A DNA stretch of 64,000 nt, taken from positions 1-64,000 of the forward strand of contig DATKFG010000069.1 in the NCBI GenBank assembly GCA_035511515.1, in the 5' to 3' direction. This DNA is from VBCK01 sp035511515. GTDB lineage: Bacteria; Pseudomonadota; Gammaproteobacteria; Burkholderiales; Burkholderiaceae_F. Position numbers and translations under genes: made by a program. Shown here one piece after another: positions 53,724 to 62,437 of the stretch; within the stretch, counting starts at the first letter, position 1, and every line of letters begins with the position of its first letter. Below the pieces are notes generated by a model. It saw nothing but the letters and a program-made list of their open reading frames with translations. It made no database searches and was not told the DNA's origin.

Positions 53724-54137
53724 ATGAAACCGCGCTACGAGCCCCTGTACTACCGGTCGATCCCGACTGTGGGCGACTCGCAGGACCCGTCGGGGACCGA
53801 CGGGCGCGTGCGCGCCGTGCGCAGCGGGCCCGAGCCGGTGATGCAGCATCCGTCGGTGCTGGAGGCGCAGCATCCGGACATCGTTCAGGCGGTCACGCTG
53901 CTCTGGGGTTACCCGGAGATGAACGTGTATTTCGAAAAGCTCTGGCTCGACGACGGAAGCGGATGTCCGATCGCGCCGGAGGCGATGTCGGAGTTGATGC
54001 TGCTGGCCGGTGTGCATCGGTGGCTTTCGCCGCAGCGTCCAGAACGCAGCATGGCGTCGATCTACGACGCATCGAGCACCTCGAATCGGAATCGGCGCAA
54101 GGACGTGTGGGCCGACGTCCCACGAAGACGCCGCTGA
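53724..54137 (+). CDS. Conserved small hypothetical protein
   Basis: A 137-residue soluble protein. The core (about 45-100) reads HPDIVQAVTLLWGYPEMNVY then EKLWLDDGSGCPIAPEAMSE and LMLLAGVHRWL, which looks like a conserved structured domain; the two ends are polar and Arg-rich. I recall similar unannotated proteins beside murB in Burkholderiales but cannot name a family. There is no obvious Shine-Dalgarno, though an extended -10 lies 104 bases upstream. The stop codon is inside a 36-base palindrome. Confidence 0.7.
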   Translation: MKPRYEPLYYRSIPTVGDSQDPSGTDGRVRAVRSGPEPVMQHPSVLEAQHPDIVQAVTLLWGYPEMNVYFEKLWLDDGSGCPIAPEAMSELMLLAGVHRWLSPQRPERSMASIYDASSTSNRNRRKDVWADVPRRRR

Positions 54138-54167
54138 TTCACCTGCGCGCGCGCAGGTGAATCAGCG
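54132..54167. repeat. Perfect 36-base palindrome
   Basis: CGCTGATTCACCTGCGCG followed directly by its exact reverse complement, centred at 54149/54150. It includes the stop codon of the small gene. It has no T-tract. As RNA it would form a very stable hairpin; as DNA it could be a symmetric binding site. Confidence 0.85.
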
Positions 54168-54196
54168 CCCTCCGAAGCGCGCAGCGCGAAGGAGGG
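54168..54196. repeat. Conserved intergenic hairpin, family B, copy 2
   Basis: CCCTCC-GAA-GCGC-GCA-GCGC-GAA-GGAGGG. Same layout as 32337-32367 with identical outer stem and loops, but the inner stem is GCGC/GCGC instead of GCGGC/GCCGC, so pairing is kept while the sequence changes. It lies 36 bases past the dxs stop on that gene's downstream side. Confidence 0.75.
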
Positions 54197-54232
54197 CGGA
54201 CCCGCCAACCGGCAAAGCCAACCGACAAACTA

Positions 54233-56131
54233 TCAAGCGATCGATTTGACGCGCCGCGCTTCGAACAGCAGCGCCCCGAAACGGTCGCGCACGGCCCCTT
54301 CCAGCCCTGCCGCATCCAGGCCCGCGGCCGCGTTCAGCCCGGCCGGGTCGCCGTGGTCGAAGAAGCGGTCCGGCAAGCCCAGGTGCAGGAACGGCCGCTC
54401 GATCGCCAGCCTCGACAGGGCTTCGGCACAGCCGCTGCCGGCGCCGCCCATCACGGCGTTCTCCTCCACCGTGACCAGCGCGTCGTGTGATCGGGCGATT
54501 TGCGCCAGCAGGTCCGTGTCCAAGGGCTTCACGAAGCGCATGTTCACCACCGTCGCATCCAGCGCTTCGGCGGCGCGCAGCGCCGCATAGAGCACCGGCC
54601 CGAAGGCGAGCATCGCAATGCGCGCTCCGCGCGGAGCGCGCGAGTGGCGCCGGATCTCGCCGCGGCCGATCGGCACGCCCTCCAGGCCTCGCTCGACCGC
54701 CACCCCGGCGCCCGCTCCGCGCGGATAGCGCACGGCCGCCGGTCCGTCGTGCAGAAAAGCGGTCGACAACATCTTGCGGCACTCGTTCTCGTCGCTGGGC
54801 GCCATCACGACCATATTCGGAATGCAGCGCAGGTAGGTCAGGTCGAAGGCGCCGTGGTGCGTGGCACCGTCGGCGCCGACGAGCCCGCCCCGATCCAGCG
54901 CGAACACCACCGGCAGATTCTGGATTGCCACATCGTGGATCAGCTGGTCGTAGGCGCGCTGCAGGAACGTGGAGTAAATGGCCACCACGGGTTTGCGTCC
55001 CTCGCAGGCAAGACCGGCCGCGAAAGTCACCGCGTGCTGCTCGGCGATACCGACGTCGTAGTACCGGTCCGGGAACTGCCGCTCGAAGCGCACCATGCCC
55101 GAGCCCTCGCGCATCGCCGGCGTGATGCCGACCAGGCGCGAGTCGGCCGCGGCCATGTCGCACAGCCAGTCGCCGAACACCTGCGTGAAGGTCGGCTTGC
55201 CGGGCGCGCCTTTCTGCAGCCCCATTTTCGGATCGAACGGCGAGGGCCCGTGGTACAGCACCGGATCGGCCTCGGCCAGCTTGTAGCCCTGCCCTTTGCG
55301 CGTGACCACGTGCAGGAACTGCGGACCGGCCAGGCCCCGGATGTTCTGCAGGGTCGGAACCAGCGAATCGAGGTCGTGGCCGTCGATCGGTCCGATGTAA
55401 TTGAATCCGAACTCCTCGAACATGGTGCCGGGAACCAGCATCCCCTTGGCATGCTCCTCCAGCTTGCGCGCCAGCTCCAGCATCGGCGGCACGTGCTTGA
55501 GCACCTGGCGGCCGGCCTGCTTGGCGGCCGCGTAGAACTTGCCGCTCATCAGGCGTGCCAGGTAACGGTTCAGCGCGCCGACCGCGGGCGAGATCGACAT
55601 GTCGTTGTCGTTCAGCACGACCAGCAGCCGGACGTTCTCGGCGATGCCGGCGTTGTTCATCGCCTCGAACGCCATGCCGGCCGACATCGCCCCGTCGCCG
55701 ATCACCGCGATCGAATGGCGATTTTCGCCGCGGTCGCGCGCCGCCACCGCCATTCCCAGAGCCGCCGATATCGAGGTCGACGAGTGGGCCGTGCCAAAGG
55801 CGTCGTACACGGACTCGCTGCGGCGCGGAAAGCCCGAAATGCCGTTGGCCTGCCGCAGGGTTCGCATCGCCTCGCGCCGGCCAGTCAGGATCTTGTGTGC
55901 ATAGGTCTGGTGGCCCACGTCCCACACGATCCGGTCTTCCGGCGTGTTGAACACGTAATGCAGCGCGATGGTCAGCTCGACCGTGCCCAGGTTGGAGCTC
56001 AGGTGGCCCCCGGTCCGGGAGACCGATTCGAGCAGGAAAGCGCGCAGTTCCTCGGCCAGTTGTTTCAAGTGGCTGCGATCGAGCGTGCGAAGCTCGGCCG
56101 GGTCGTTGATGGTCGTCAGCAGGCTGTACAC
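54233..56131 (-). CDS. dxs: 1-deoxy-D-xylulose-5-phosphate synthase
   Basis: First MEP-pathway enzyme, condensing pyruvate and glyceraldehyde-3-phosphate with thiamine diphosphate. It has 632 residues: the TPP motif GDGAMSAGMAFEAMNNAG near 155, DGHDLDSLVPTL, the transketolase-like central part with the catalytic Glu region DVGIAEQHAVTFAAG, and the C-terminal domain (about 500-632). It begins one base after ispA, forming dxs-ispA-xseB in the order xseB, ispA, dxs of transcription. ispH is at 10305. Confidence 0.97.
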   Translation of the reverse strand: MYSLLTTINDPAELRTLDRSHLKQLAEELRAFLLESVSRTGGHLSSNLGTVELTIALHYVFNTPEDRIVWDVGHQTYAHKILTGRREAMRTLRQANGISGFPRRSESVYDAFGTAHSSTSISAALGMAVAARDRGENRHSIAVIGDGAMSAGMAFEAMNNAGIAENVRLLVVLNDNDMSISPAVGALNRYLARLMSGKFYAAAKQAGRQVLKHVPPMLELARKLEEHAKGMLVPGTMFEEFGFNYIGPIDGHDLDSLVPTLQNIRGLAGPQFLHVVTRKGQGYKLAEADPVLYHGPSPFDPKMGLQKGAPGKPTFTQVFGDWLCDMAAADSRLVGITPAMREGSGMVRFERQFPDRYYDVGIAEQHAVTFAAGLACEGRKPVVAIYSTFLQRAYDQLIHDVAIQNLPVVFALDRGGLVGADGATHHGAFDLTYLRCIPNMVVMAPSDENECRKMLSTAFLHDGPAAVRYPRGAGAGVAVERGLEGVPIGRGEIRRHSRAPRGARIAMLAFGPVLYAALRAAEALDATVVNMRFVKPLDTDLLAQIARSHDALVTVEENAVMGGAGSGCAEALSRLAIERPFLHLGLPDRFFDHGDPAGLNAAAGLDAAGLEGAVRDRFGALLFEARRVKSIA

Positions 56132-56132
56132 G

Positions 56133-57071
56133 TCAGCTCCGGCGTTGCACGATCAGATCGGCCAGCTGCTTCAGCCGTAAGGTTCGGGGCTGGATTTCCG
56201 CTCCCAGACCGGACAACGCCTCGTGCGCCTCCGTCCGCAGCCGCTCGGCCCAGCGCCGCGCCGCCTCGGCGCCCAGAACCGAGACGTAAGTCGGCTTGCT
56301 CTGGCGCAGGTCCTTGCCAGCGGTCTTGCCCAATTCAGCGGAGGTGGCCACGGTGTCGAGCAGATCGTCGACGATCTGGAACGCCAGCCCGATCGCGTCC
56401 GCATACCGTTCGAGCGCGGCCCGTTCGCGCACCGTGGCGCGTCCGGCCGCGATGCCCATCGTGACCGAGGCGCGCAGCAGCGCCCCGGTTTTCATCCGGT
56501 GCATCGTCTCCAGCTCGGCCGCGCTCATCGAGCGCCCGACCGCGGCCAGATCGATCGCTTGCCCGCCGCACATGCCCGCGGTGCCCGCGGCCTGCGCCAG
56601 GTCGCGGACCAGCGCCACGCAGGTTTCCGGCGCGATCGGCGCGTTGGCCAGGATCCTGAACGCCTCCGCCTGCAGGGCATCGCCCGTCAGCATCGCGGTG
56701 GCCTCGTCGAAGGCCACATGCACGGTCGGCTTTCCGCGTCGAAGCACGTCGTCGTCCATGCACGGCATGTCGTCGTGCACCAGCGAGTAGGCATGGACCA
56801 ATTCGACCGCGGCTGCGATCGCATCGAGCGCGCCATCCGGCGCCGAGCTGAATTCGCCGGCCGCGTACACCAGCAGCGGCCGCACGCGCTTGCCGCCGTT
56901 CAGAACGGCGTAGCGCATGGCCGCATGCAGCCGGCGCGGCTCGCGCTCGTCGGCGGCCAGGCAGGCCTGGACAAACTGCTCGAAGCGGCCCTGGCACGCC
57001 GCGATCCAATCGGACAACGCGGTCACATGCGGGGGGCCGGCCGCTCGCGCCGAAACGGAAGCGACGCTCAC
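56133..57071 (-). CDS. ispA: Farnesyl diphosphate synthase (polyprenyl synthetase)
   Basis: Chain elongation from DMAPP/IPP to FPP, 312 residues. The first aspartate-rich motif is HDDMPCMDDDVLRRGKPTVH, the second FQIVDDLLD; GGKRVRPLLVYAAGEF is the IPP-binding segment. It overlaps xseB by four bases (ATGA) and precedes dxs by one base. Chain length C15 is inferred from the family and operon, not proven. Confidence 0.94.
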   Translation of the reverse strand: MSVASVSARAAGPPHVTALSDWIAACQGRFEQFVQACLAADEREPRRLHAAMRYAVLNGGKRVRPLLVYAAGEFSSAPDGALDAIAAAVELVHAYSLVHDDMPCMDDDVLRRGKPTVHVAFDEATAMLTGDALQAEAFRILANAPIAPETCVALVRDLAQAAGTAGMCGGQAIDLAAVGRSMSAAELETMHRMKTGALLRASVTMGIAAGRATVRERAALERYADAIGLAFQIVDDLLDTVATSAELGKTAGKDLRQSKPTYVSVLGAEAARRWAERLRTEAHEALSGLGAEIQPRTLRLKQLADLIVQRRS

Positions 57072-57331
57072 GTTGCAGGGCCTGGCATTTCGTCTGGTGA
57101 GAAATTGCTCAGCACGTCTTCATCAAGCTTCTGAATTTGCTGCTCGGCATCGGCCAGCCTGCCCTGGCAAAAACGCGCCAGCTCCGCGCCGCGCCGATAC
57201 GCCGCAATCGATTCATCGAGGCCCAGTTCCCCTGACTCCATGCGCCGTACCAGCTGATCGAGCTGATCGAGCGCCTGCTCGAACGTCAGGTCTTCGACCC
57301 GGTTCGAATTCGCGTCAGGAGGCGAAATCAT
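57068..57331 (-). CDS. xseB: Exodeoxyribonuclease VII small subunit
   Basis: An 87-residue helical subunit of ExoVII, with LTFEQALDQLDQLVRRMESG and LGLDESIAAYRRGAELARFC typical of the family. It opens the xseB-ispA-dxs set, the common gammaproteobacterial/betaproteobacterial order. The partner xseA is at 32368. Upstream 137 bases, shared with the divergent sulfurtransferase, hold an AT-rich patch (TAAAAT on the minus strand at 57398-57393) that may be its -10. Confidence 0.95.
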   Translation of the reverse strand: MISPPDANSNRVEDLTFEQALDQLDQLVRRMESGELGLDESIAAYRRGAELARFCQGRLADAEQQIQKLDEDVLSNFSPDEMPGPAT

Positions 57332-57468
57332 TTCGTCTTATGACCGATGCCACCTGGCACGCCTAACGAGGTGCCGTGGCACCATTTAAGGTATTTTAGT
57401 TCATAGCCCCGATCCGCCCGGCCAGGCAACCGATTGCGTTGCGTTTACACACACAACCCCCCCTCCCG

Positions 57469-58344
57469 ATGAGCACATCCGAACGATTTTTCACGCTGGT
57501 GGACGCAGATACGCTACGCGCGAATTTGGGAAGGCCTGACTGGCGCGTCATCGACTGCCGGCACGATCTTTTGCAGCCACAGGCGGGGCAACTGGCGTAC
57601 GCCAAGGGTCACATTGCAGGGGCCGTGTTCGCGCATATGGATCGTGATTTGTCCGGTACAAAGACAGCCCGGTCCGGCCGGCACCCGCTGCCGGACCCGG
57701 ATCGGCTGGTCGAATGTTTCCGCCGCTGGGGCATCGAGCCAGACACGCAGATGGTCGCCTACGACGCCAGCGCAGGCTCGCTGGCTGCGCGGCTGTGGTG
57801 GCTGGCGCGCTGGCTCGGACACGAAGCGGTGGCGTTGCTCGACGGCGGATGGCAGGCGGCCCTCGAGGCGGGCTTGATCATCGAGTCCGCCGAACCGAGC
57901 ATCGCGCCGAGCCGCTTCGAGCGCGGGCCGCCGCTGGTGCGCCTGGCGGACGTGGATGCGGTGCAGACGGCCCGCGCCGATCCCGGCTGGCTGATCATCG
58001 ATGCCCGGGCGCCGGATCGGTACGCGGGGCGCAACGAAACGATCGACCCGGTCGCTGGCCACATCCCCGCAGCCGTGAACCGCTTCTGGCAGGCCAATAT
58101 AGGGACGGACGGGCGTTTCAAACCGGCCGACCAGCTGCGCTCCGAATTCCGCGCGTTGTTGGGCGCGCGAGCGGCTGCGAACGTGATCTCGCAGTGCGGC
58201 TCGGGCATCACGGCCTGCCACAACCTGCTGGCGATGCAGCGGGCCGGCCTCGCGGGCGCCGCCCTGTACCCCGGCTCGTGGAGCCAGTGGATCGCGGACC
58301 CGGCGCGCCCGGTCGCGGTCGGCAGCGAGCCGGCCGGCTCCTGA
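57469..58344 (+). CDS. sseA: Sulfurtransferase (thiosulfate/3-mercaptopyruvate type)
   Basis: Two-domain rhodanese of 291 residues from ATG 57469. The inactive N-terminal domain (DCRHDLLQPQAG, GHIAGAVFAHMD) is followed by the catalytic domain with C243 in the loop SQCGSGITACHN; CGSGxT resembles the mercaptopyruvate enzyme. RYAGRNETIDPVAGHIPAA is also characteristic. The family moves sulfane sulfur to thiols or cyanide. The symbol is tentative. It faces the ZIP transporter at its 3' end. Confidence 0.85.
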   Translation: MSTSERFFTLVDADTLRANLGRPDWRVIDCRHDLLQPQAGQLAYAKGHIAGAVFAHMDRDLSGTKTARSGRHPLPDPDRLVECFRRWGIEPDTQMVAYDASAGSLAARLWWLARWLGHEAVALLDGGWQAALEAGLIIESAEPSIAPSRFERGPPLVRLADVDAVQTARADPGWLIIDARAPDRYAGRNETIDPVAGHIPAAVNRFWQANIGTDGRFKPADQLRSEFRALLGARAAANVISQCGSGITACHNLLAMQRAGLAGAALYPGSWSQWIADPARPVAVGSEPAGS

Positions 58345-58361
58345 CCCGGCGCCGCCTGAAT

Positions 58362-59141
58362 TCAACCGCCCTTCACCAGGGTGCGGATCAGCCCCGCCAG
58401 CGCCACGCCCGCCAGCACCAGCGCCACTTCGGGCAGCGACTGGCTCAGCGGCTTGCGTCGCATCATTTCGGGCAGCAGGTCCGACAGCGCGATGTAGACG
58501 AAACTCGCGGCCGCCACCAGCAGCGTGTACGGCAGCAGCTTGTGGAAGGACTCGAGCAGGAAGAATCCGATCACGCCCCCCAGCACCGCTGACAGACCCG
58601 AGATCAGCATGAACGTGAAGGCGCGCCGCCGGCTCAATCCCGCGTTCAACAGGATCATGAAGTCTCCGATCTCGTGCGGAACCTCGTGGGCGAACACGGC
58701 GCTGGCCGTCACCACGCCCGCGCGCAGATCCAGCAGGAAGGCCGCCGCGATTACGGCGCCGTCGCCGAAATTGTGGAATGCGTCGCCGATCAGGATCGGC
58801 CAGGCGCCGCGGCCGGCCTCGTGCGCGTCGTAGCCATGCGGGTGCTGGTGTTCGTCGCCTTCGTGATGGTGCGTGTGATGCAGCAGCGTGACCTTCTCGA
58901 GTATGAAGAAGCCCACGATGCCAGCCGTCATGACCCAACCGAGCGTGCCCGCCGCCAGACCGGACTCCATCGCTTCCGGCAGCAGTTGCACCAGCGCGGT
59001 CGCCAGCAGCACGCCGGCCGCGATCGACACCATTTTGTCGACCAGGCCGGACAGCAGCCGAAAGCTCAGCAGCGCCGCCAGGCCGATCGAGATCAGCGTG
59101 GAGAGCGTGTTCGCCAGGAAGATGTACAGCAGCGTCAGCAC
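58362..59141 (-). CDS. ZIP-family metal transporter
   Basis: Inner-membrane divalent-metal importer of about 259 residues with eight predicted helices. A His-rich cytoplasmic loop (LLHHTHHHEGDEHQHPHG) lies near 90-110; the helix metal sites are in IGDAFHNFGDGAVIAAAF and AHEVPHEIGDFMILL, the ZIP signature. GTG starts at 59141 and 59159 are possible; the first gives a natural membrane N-terminus. The substrate (Zn, Fe or Mn) is not determined. It is convergent with the sulfurtransferase and divergent from the TldD-like gene. Confidence 0.9.
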   Translation of the reverse strand: MLTLLYIFLANTLSTLISIGLAALLSFRLLSGLVDKMVSIAAGVLLATALVQLLPEAMESGLAAGTLGWVMTAGIVGFFILEKVTLLHHTHHHEGDEHQHPHGYDAHEAGRGAWPILIGDAFHNFGDGAVIAAAFLLDLRAGVVTASAVFAHEVPHEIGDFMILLNAGLSRRRAFTFMLISGLSAVLGGVIGFFLLESFHKLLPYTLLVAAASFVYIALSDLLPEMMRRKPLSQSLPEVALVLAGVALAGLIRTLVKGG

Positions 59142-59349
59142 GGCGCACCCGGCGCGCACGCCAGGCCCAAATTAACCGGTCAGGTCACCCCCGCCGCCGG
59201 GTTCTTGTTCAATTTGAACCGTCTTGGGGGATGCGCGGGCATGCGCGGCGGACAGTACCTTCTTAAGGCAAGGGTGCAGTATATAGACCCATCTATCGGT
59301 ATCATTTTCGCCAGCGCGGCTTTCCCGACCGCGCGGAGTCTGCCCTTCG

Positions 59350-60819
59350 ATGAGCACATCGCCGGATCTGGAAGAGATTGCGCGCCGTTTCCGGCGCGTC
59401 GCACCGGCGGTCGAGCAGTGCACGGTCCGGATCGTCGAGGAATTCTCGACCATGACGTCGGTCCGACGCGATGTGCCCGAGCCGGTTGCGCGGTCGATGG
59501 ACCGGGGCGCGATGGTGACGGTTGCCGAGGGCGACGGCGTCGGATATGCAGCCACCAGCGATCTGAGCGAATCGGGCCTGAGGGCGGCCGCCGAACGGGC
59601 GACGCGATGGGCGCGCTGCAGTCGCGGCAGAAGCGTGTTCGCCGATACATCACCCCGGCTGGTACGGCCCGGCGGCCGCTTCCACAGCGGCACGGTCACG
59701 GAGCCGGACTGGACGCCGGCCGAGCGCATCGATCTGCTGCGGGAGGAATCCGCACAGTGCCACCTGGACGACCGCATTGTCGATTGGCAGGCCAGCCTGT
59801 GGACGATCCGCTCGAGCCGGCTGCTGGCGGCGGCCGGAGGAGACCAGATCTTCCAGCAGCACGACTTCGCCGTTCCCGCGCTGCACGTGGTGGCCAGCAA
59901 CCGCGATCTGACGCAGCTGCGCTCCTGGGGTGGCCGGTACAACGGGCTGTGCCAGCAGGGCACGGCCCGGCAGGTCGCCCAGCGAAGCGGGTTCGCGGGC
60001 GCCGGGCGACACACCGCGGAGCAGGCCCTGCAGTTGCTGGCGGCTCCGAACTGCCCGAGCGGCACGTTCGACGTGCTGCTGATGCCCGACCAGATGATGC
60101 TGCAGATCCACGAATCGATCGGCCATCCGCTCGAGCTGGACCGCATCCTGGGTGACGAGCGCAACTACGCGGGAACGAGCTTCGTGACGCCGGAGATGTT
60201 CGGGACCTACCGCTACGGATCGCAGCTTCTGAACATCACCTACGATCCGACCCAGGCGCAGGAATTCGCGACCTTCGCTTACGACGACGAGGGCAGCCGG
60301 GCTCAGCGCCAGCACCTGATCCGCGACGGCATCCTGCTGCAGCCGCTGGGCGGGGCGCTGTCGCGCCGCCGCATACCGCAGGCGAGCTGGGACGGCTTCG
60401 TGGCAACGGCGCGCGCCAGCAGCTGGAATCGGCCGCCGATCGACCGGATGTCGAATCTGAACCTGGAGCCCGCCAGCACGACCTTCGAGCAAATGGTGTC
60501 GTCGATCGACGACGGCATCCTGATGCAGACCAACGCGTCCTGGTCGATCGACGACTCGCGCAACAAGTTCCAGTTCGGTTGCGAATGGGGCCAGCGGATC
60601 CGCTCGGGGCAGCTGGCCGAAGTGGTGCGCAATCCGAACTACCGCGGCATCTCGGCGACGTTCTGGCGCTCGCTGGCCATGGTGGGCGATGCCTCCAGCG
60701 TCGCGGTGCTGGGCTCGCCGTTCTGCGGCAAAGGCGAACCCAATCAGCTGATCCGGGTCGGACACGCCAGTCCCGCCTGCAAGTTCTCGGCGGTGGCCGT
60801 GTTCGGGGCCGAGCGCTGA
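59350..60819 (+). CDS. TldD-like metalloprotease subunit
   Basis: A 489-residue member of the TldD/PmbA family. The catalytic metal motif HExxxH is H254-E255-S-I-G-H259 in MLQIHESIGHPLELDR, and a late CGKG cysteine (SPFCGKGEPNQ) fits the third zinc ligand of TldD. In E. coli the TldD/TldE heterodimer degrades unfolded peptides and matures microcin B17 and PQQ-like products. The sequence is far from canonical TldD in its first 200 residues, so it is a separate subgroup. The next gene starts two bases after its stop and encodes the partner. No precursor peptide is evident nearby. Confidence 0.85.
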   Translation: MSTSPDLEEIARRFRRVAPAVEQCTVRIVEEFSTMTSVRRDVPEPVARSMDRGAMVTVAEGDGVGYAATSDLSESGLRAAAERATRWARCSRGRSVFADTSPRLVRPGGRFHSGTVTEPDWTPAERIDLLREESAQCHLDDRIVDWQASLWTIRSSRLLAAAGGDQIFQQHDFAVPALHVVASNRDLTQLRSWGGRYNGLCQQGTARQVAQRSGFAGAGRHTAEQALQLLAAPNCPSGTFDVLLMPDQMMLQIHESIGHPLELDRILGDERNYAGTSFVTPEMFGTYRYGSQLLNITYDPTQAQEFATFAYDDEGSRAQRQHLIRDGILLQPLGGALSRRRIPQASWDGFVATARASSWNRPPIDRMSNLNLEPASTTFEQMVSSIDDGILMQTNASWSIDDSRNKFQFGCEWGQRIRSGQLAEVVRNPNYRGISATFWRSLAMVGDASSVAVLGSPFCGKGEPNQLIRVGHASPACKFSAVAVFGAER

Positions 60820-60820
60820 G

Positions 60821-62143
60821 ATGAAGCAGCTCTTCTTCGAGCTGGCCGATCATGCGACCCGCCAACTGCGCGGCACCGAAACCCTACTGACCACGTTCTG
60901 CGGAGAGACCTCCGATTTCGTCCGATTCAATCGCGCGCGCGTGCGGCAGGCCGGAAGCGTGGCGCAGGCCTGGCTGCGCCTGACGCTGATCCATCAGGGG
61001 CGGCGCCTGAATTCGACGCTGACGGTCGCGTTCGATCGGGCAGGCGACCAGGCGGCCATCGCGGAGGCGATCCAGACGATGCGCTCGGACCTGCCCACGG
61101 TGCCGGCCGATCCGCTGCTGCTGTACGGGACCGAGGTGGCCAGTTCGAACCTGGAGCGCAGCGGCCGGCTGCCGGATGCCGAAGAGGCGGTCGACTGCGT
61201 GATCGCGGCGGCCGACGGCGCCGACCTGGTCGGCATCTTCGCCAGCGGCCCGGTTTTTCGCGGCTTTGCGAACTCGCTGGGCCAGCGCAACTGGCACCGG
61301 GTCGACAGTTTCCAGCTGGACTGGTCCATCTACCTGGGCGGCGACAAGGCCGTGAAGTCGACGTTCGCGAGCGAAGCGTGGAACGCCCAGGAAGTGACCC
61401 GGCGGATCCAGTCAGCCCGCGACCAGCTCAGCTTCCTGGCAGCGAGCCCACGGGCCATCGAGCCGGGTCGATATCGCGCCTTTCTGACCCCGGCCGCGGT
61501 CGACGAGCTGGTCGGGATGCTGAGCTGGGACGGCGTTTCGGCGCGCAGCCAGCGCACGCGCCAGAGCGCACTGCAGAAGCTGGTCGACGGCGAGGCAACG
61601 CTGTCGCCCATGGTCACGCTGCGCGAAAACACCGCCGAAAGCCTTGCTCCGGCGTTCGATGACAGCGGCTTTCCCAGGCCGGCGCGGCTCGCGCTGATCA
61701 GCGGAGGCCAGCACGCGGGCGCGCTGGTGTCGGCGCGAACGGCCAAGGAGTACGACATCGCCGCCAACGGCGCTAACGAAGACGAATCGATGCAGTCCGC
61801 CGACCTGGACGGGGGTGCGCTGCCGATGTCCGACGCGCTGGCGGCGCTGGACCGGGGGATCCTGGTCGGCAACCTGTGGTACCTGAATTATTCGGACCGC
61901 GCCTCGGGCCGGATCACCGGGATGACGCGCTTTGCCACGTTCTGGGTCGAGGGCGGCCAGATCGTCGCGCCGCTGAACGTGATGCGTTTCGACGATTCGA
62001 TCTACCGGATGCTGGGCAGCGAGCTGCAGGCGCTCACGCGCGAACGCGAGTGGATCCAGAGCCGCAGCACCTACGGGCAGCGCTCGGTCGAGTCCACGCG
62101 CGTGCCAGGCGCCTTGCTGTCGAGCCTGACGCTGACGCTGTAA
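60821..62143 (+). CDS. TldE/PmbA-like partner subunit
   Basis: A 440-residue TldD/PmbA-family protein without an HExxxH motif, as expected for the non-catalytic TldE half. Family-like parts are LRLTLIHQGRRLNSTLTVAF, a central domain (about 190-300) and the closing DLDGGALPMSDALAALDRGI with GNLWYLNYSDRASGRITGMT. It is translated directly after the TldD-like gene (one-base gap), so a heterodimer is likely. The pair lies beside a toxin-antitoxin module rather than a peptide biosynthesis cluster. Confidence 0.82.
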   Translation: MKQLFFELADHATRQLRGTETLLTTFCGETSDFVRFNRARVRQAGSVAQAWLRLTLIHQGRRLNSTLTVAFDRAGDQAAIAEAIQTMRSDLPTVPADPLLLYGTEVASSNLERSGRLPDAEEAVDCVIAAADGADLVGIFASGPVFRGFANSLGQRNWHRVDSFQLDWSIYLGGDKAVKSTFASEAWNAQEVTRRIQSARDQLSFLAASPRAIEPGRYRAFLTPAAVDELVGMLSWDGVSARSQRTRQSALQKLVDGEATLSPMVTLRENTAESLAPAFDDSGFPRPARLALISGGQHAGALVSARTAKEYDIAANGANEDESMQSADLDGGALPMSDALAALDRGILVGNLWYLNYSDRASGRITGMTRFATFWVEGGQIVAPLNVMRFDDSIYRMLGSELQALTREREWIQSRSTYGQRSVESTRVPGALLSSLTLTL

Positions 62144-62151
62144 GCGCCGGG

Positions 62152-62436
62152 ATGTGGCAGGTCGAGGAGCATCACCAGGTCGACCAGCAACTGTCCGGCA
62201 AGGTTCCGACCCGGGCGCTGAAACGCTACGAAATATGGAAGGACATCGCGAGCCTTTCCGGGCCGCCGGGGTTGCGCGCGATCCGGGGCTTTCACGACGA
62301 AGCGACCTGCGGACAATGGAAGGAGCATCGGGCATCGAGGCTCGGGCTGCACTGGCGCGTGATCTATCGGGTGCTGGCCGATGCGCTTCTGATCCAGGTG
62401 GTGCAGGTCACGCCCAATGGCGATCGGAAGGCGTGA
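62152..62436 (+). CDS. RelE/HigB-type toxin
   Basis: A 94-residue RelE-superfamily mRNA interferase candidate: WQVEEHHQVDQQLSGKVPTR at the start, then KRYEIWKDIASLSGPPGLR, GFHDEATCGQWKEHRASRLG and LHWRVIYRVLADALLIQVVQ, the usual RelE/HigB scaffold. The toxin gene comes first and the antitoxin second, as in HigBA modules. ATG 62152 lies eight bases after the TldE-like stop, so the module may be read through from that operon. Confidence 0.85.
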   Translation: MWQVEEHHQVDQQLSGKVPTRALKRYEIWKDIASLSGPPGLRAIRGFHDEATCGQWKEHRASRLGLHWRVIYRVLADALLIQVVQVTPNGDRKA

Positions 62437-62437
62437 A

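Noticed and set aside
59160..59349. Precursor peptide gene upstream of the TldD-like gene
   Set aside because: Only an 11-codon frame (near 59238) and one that runs into the TldD-like gene in another frame were found, neither with a ribosome-binding site or a leader-core pattern.
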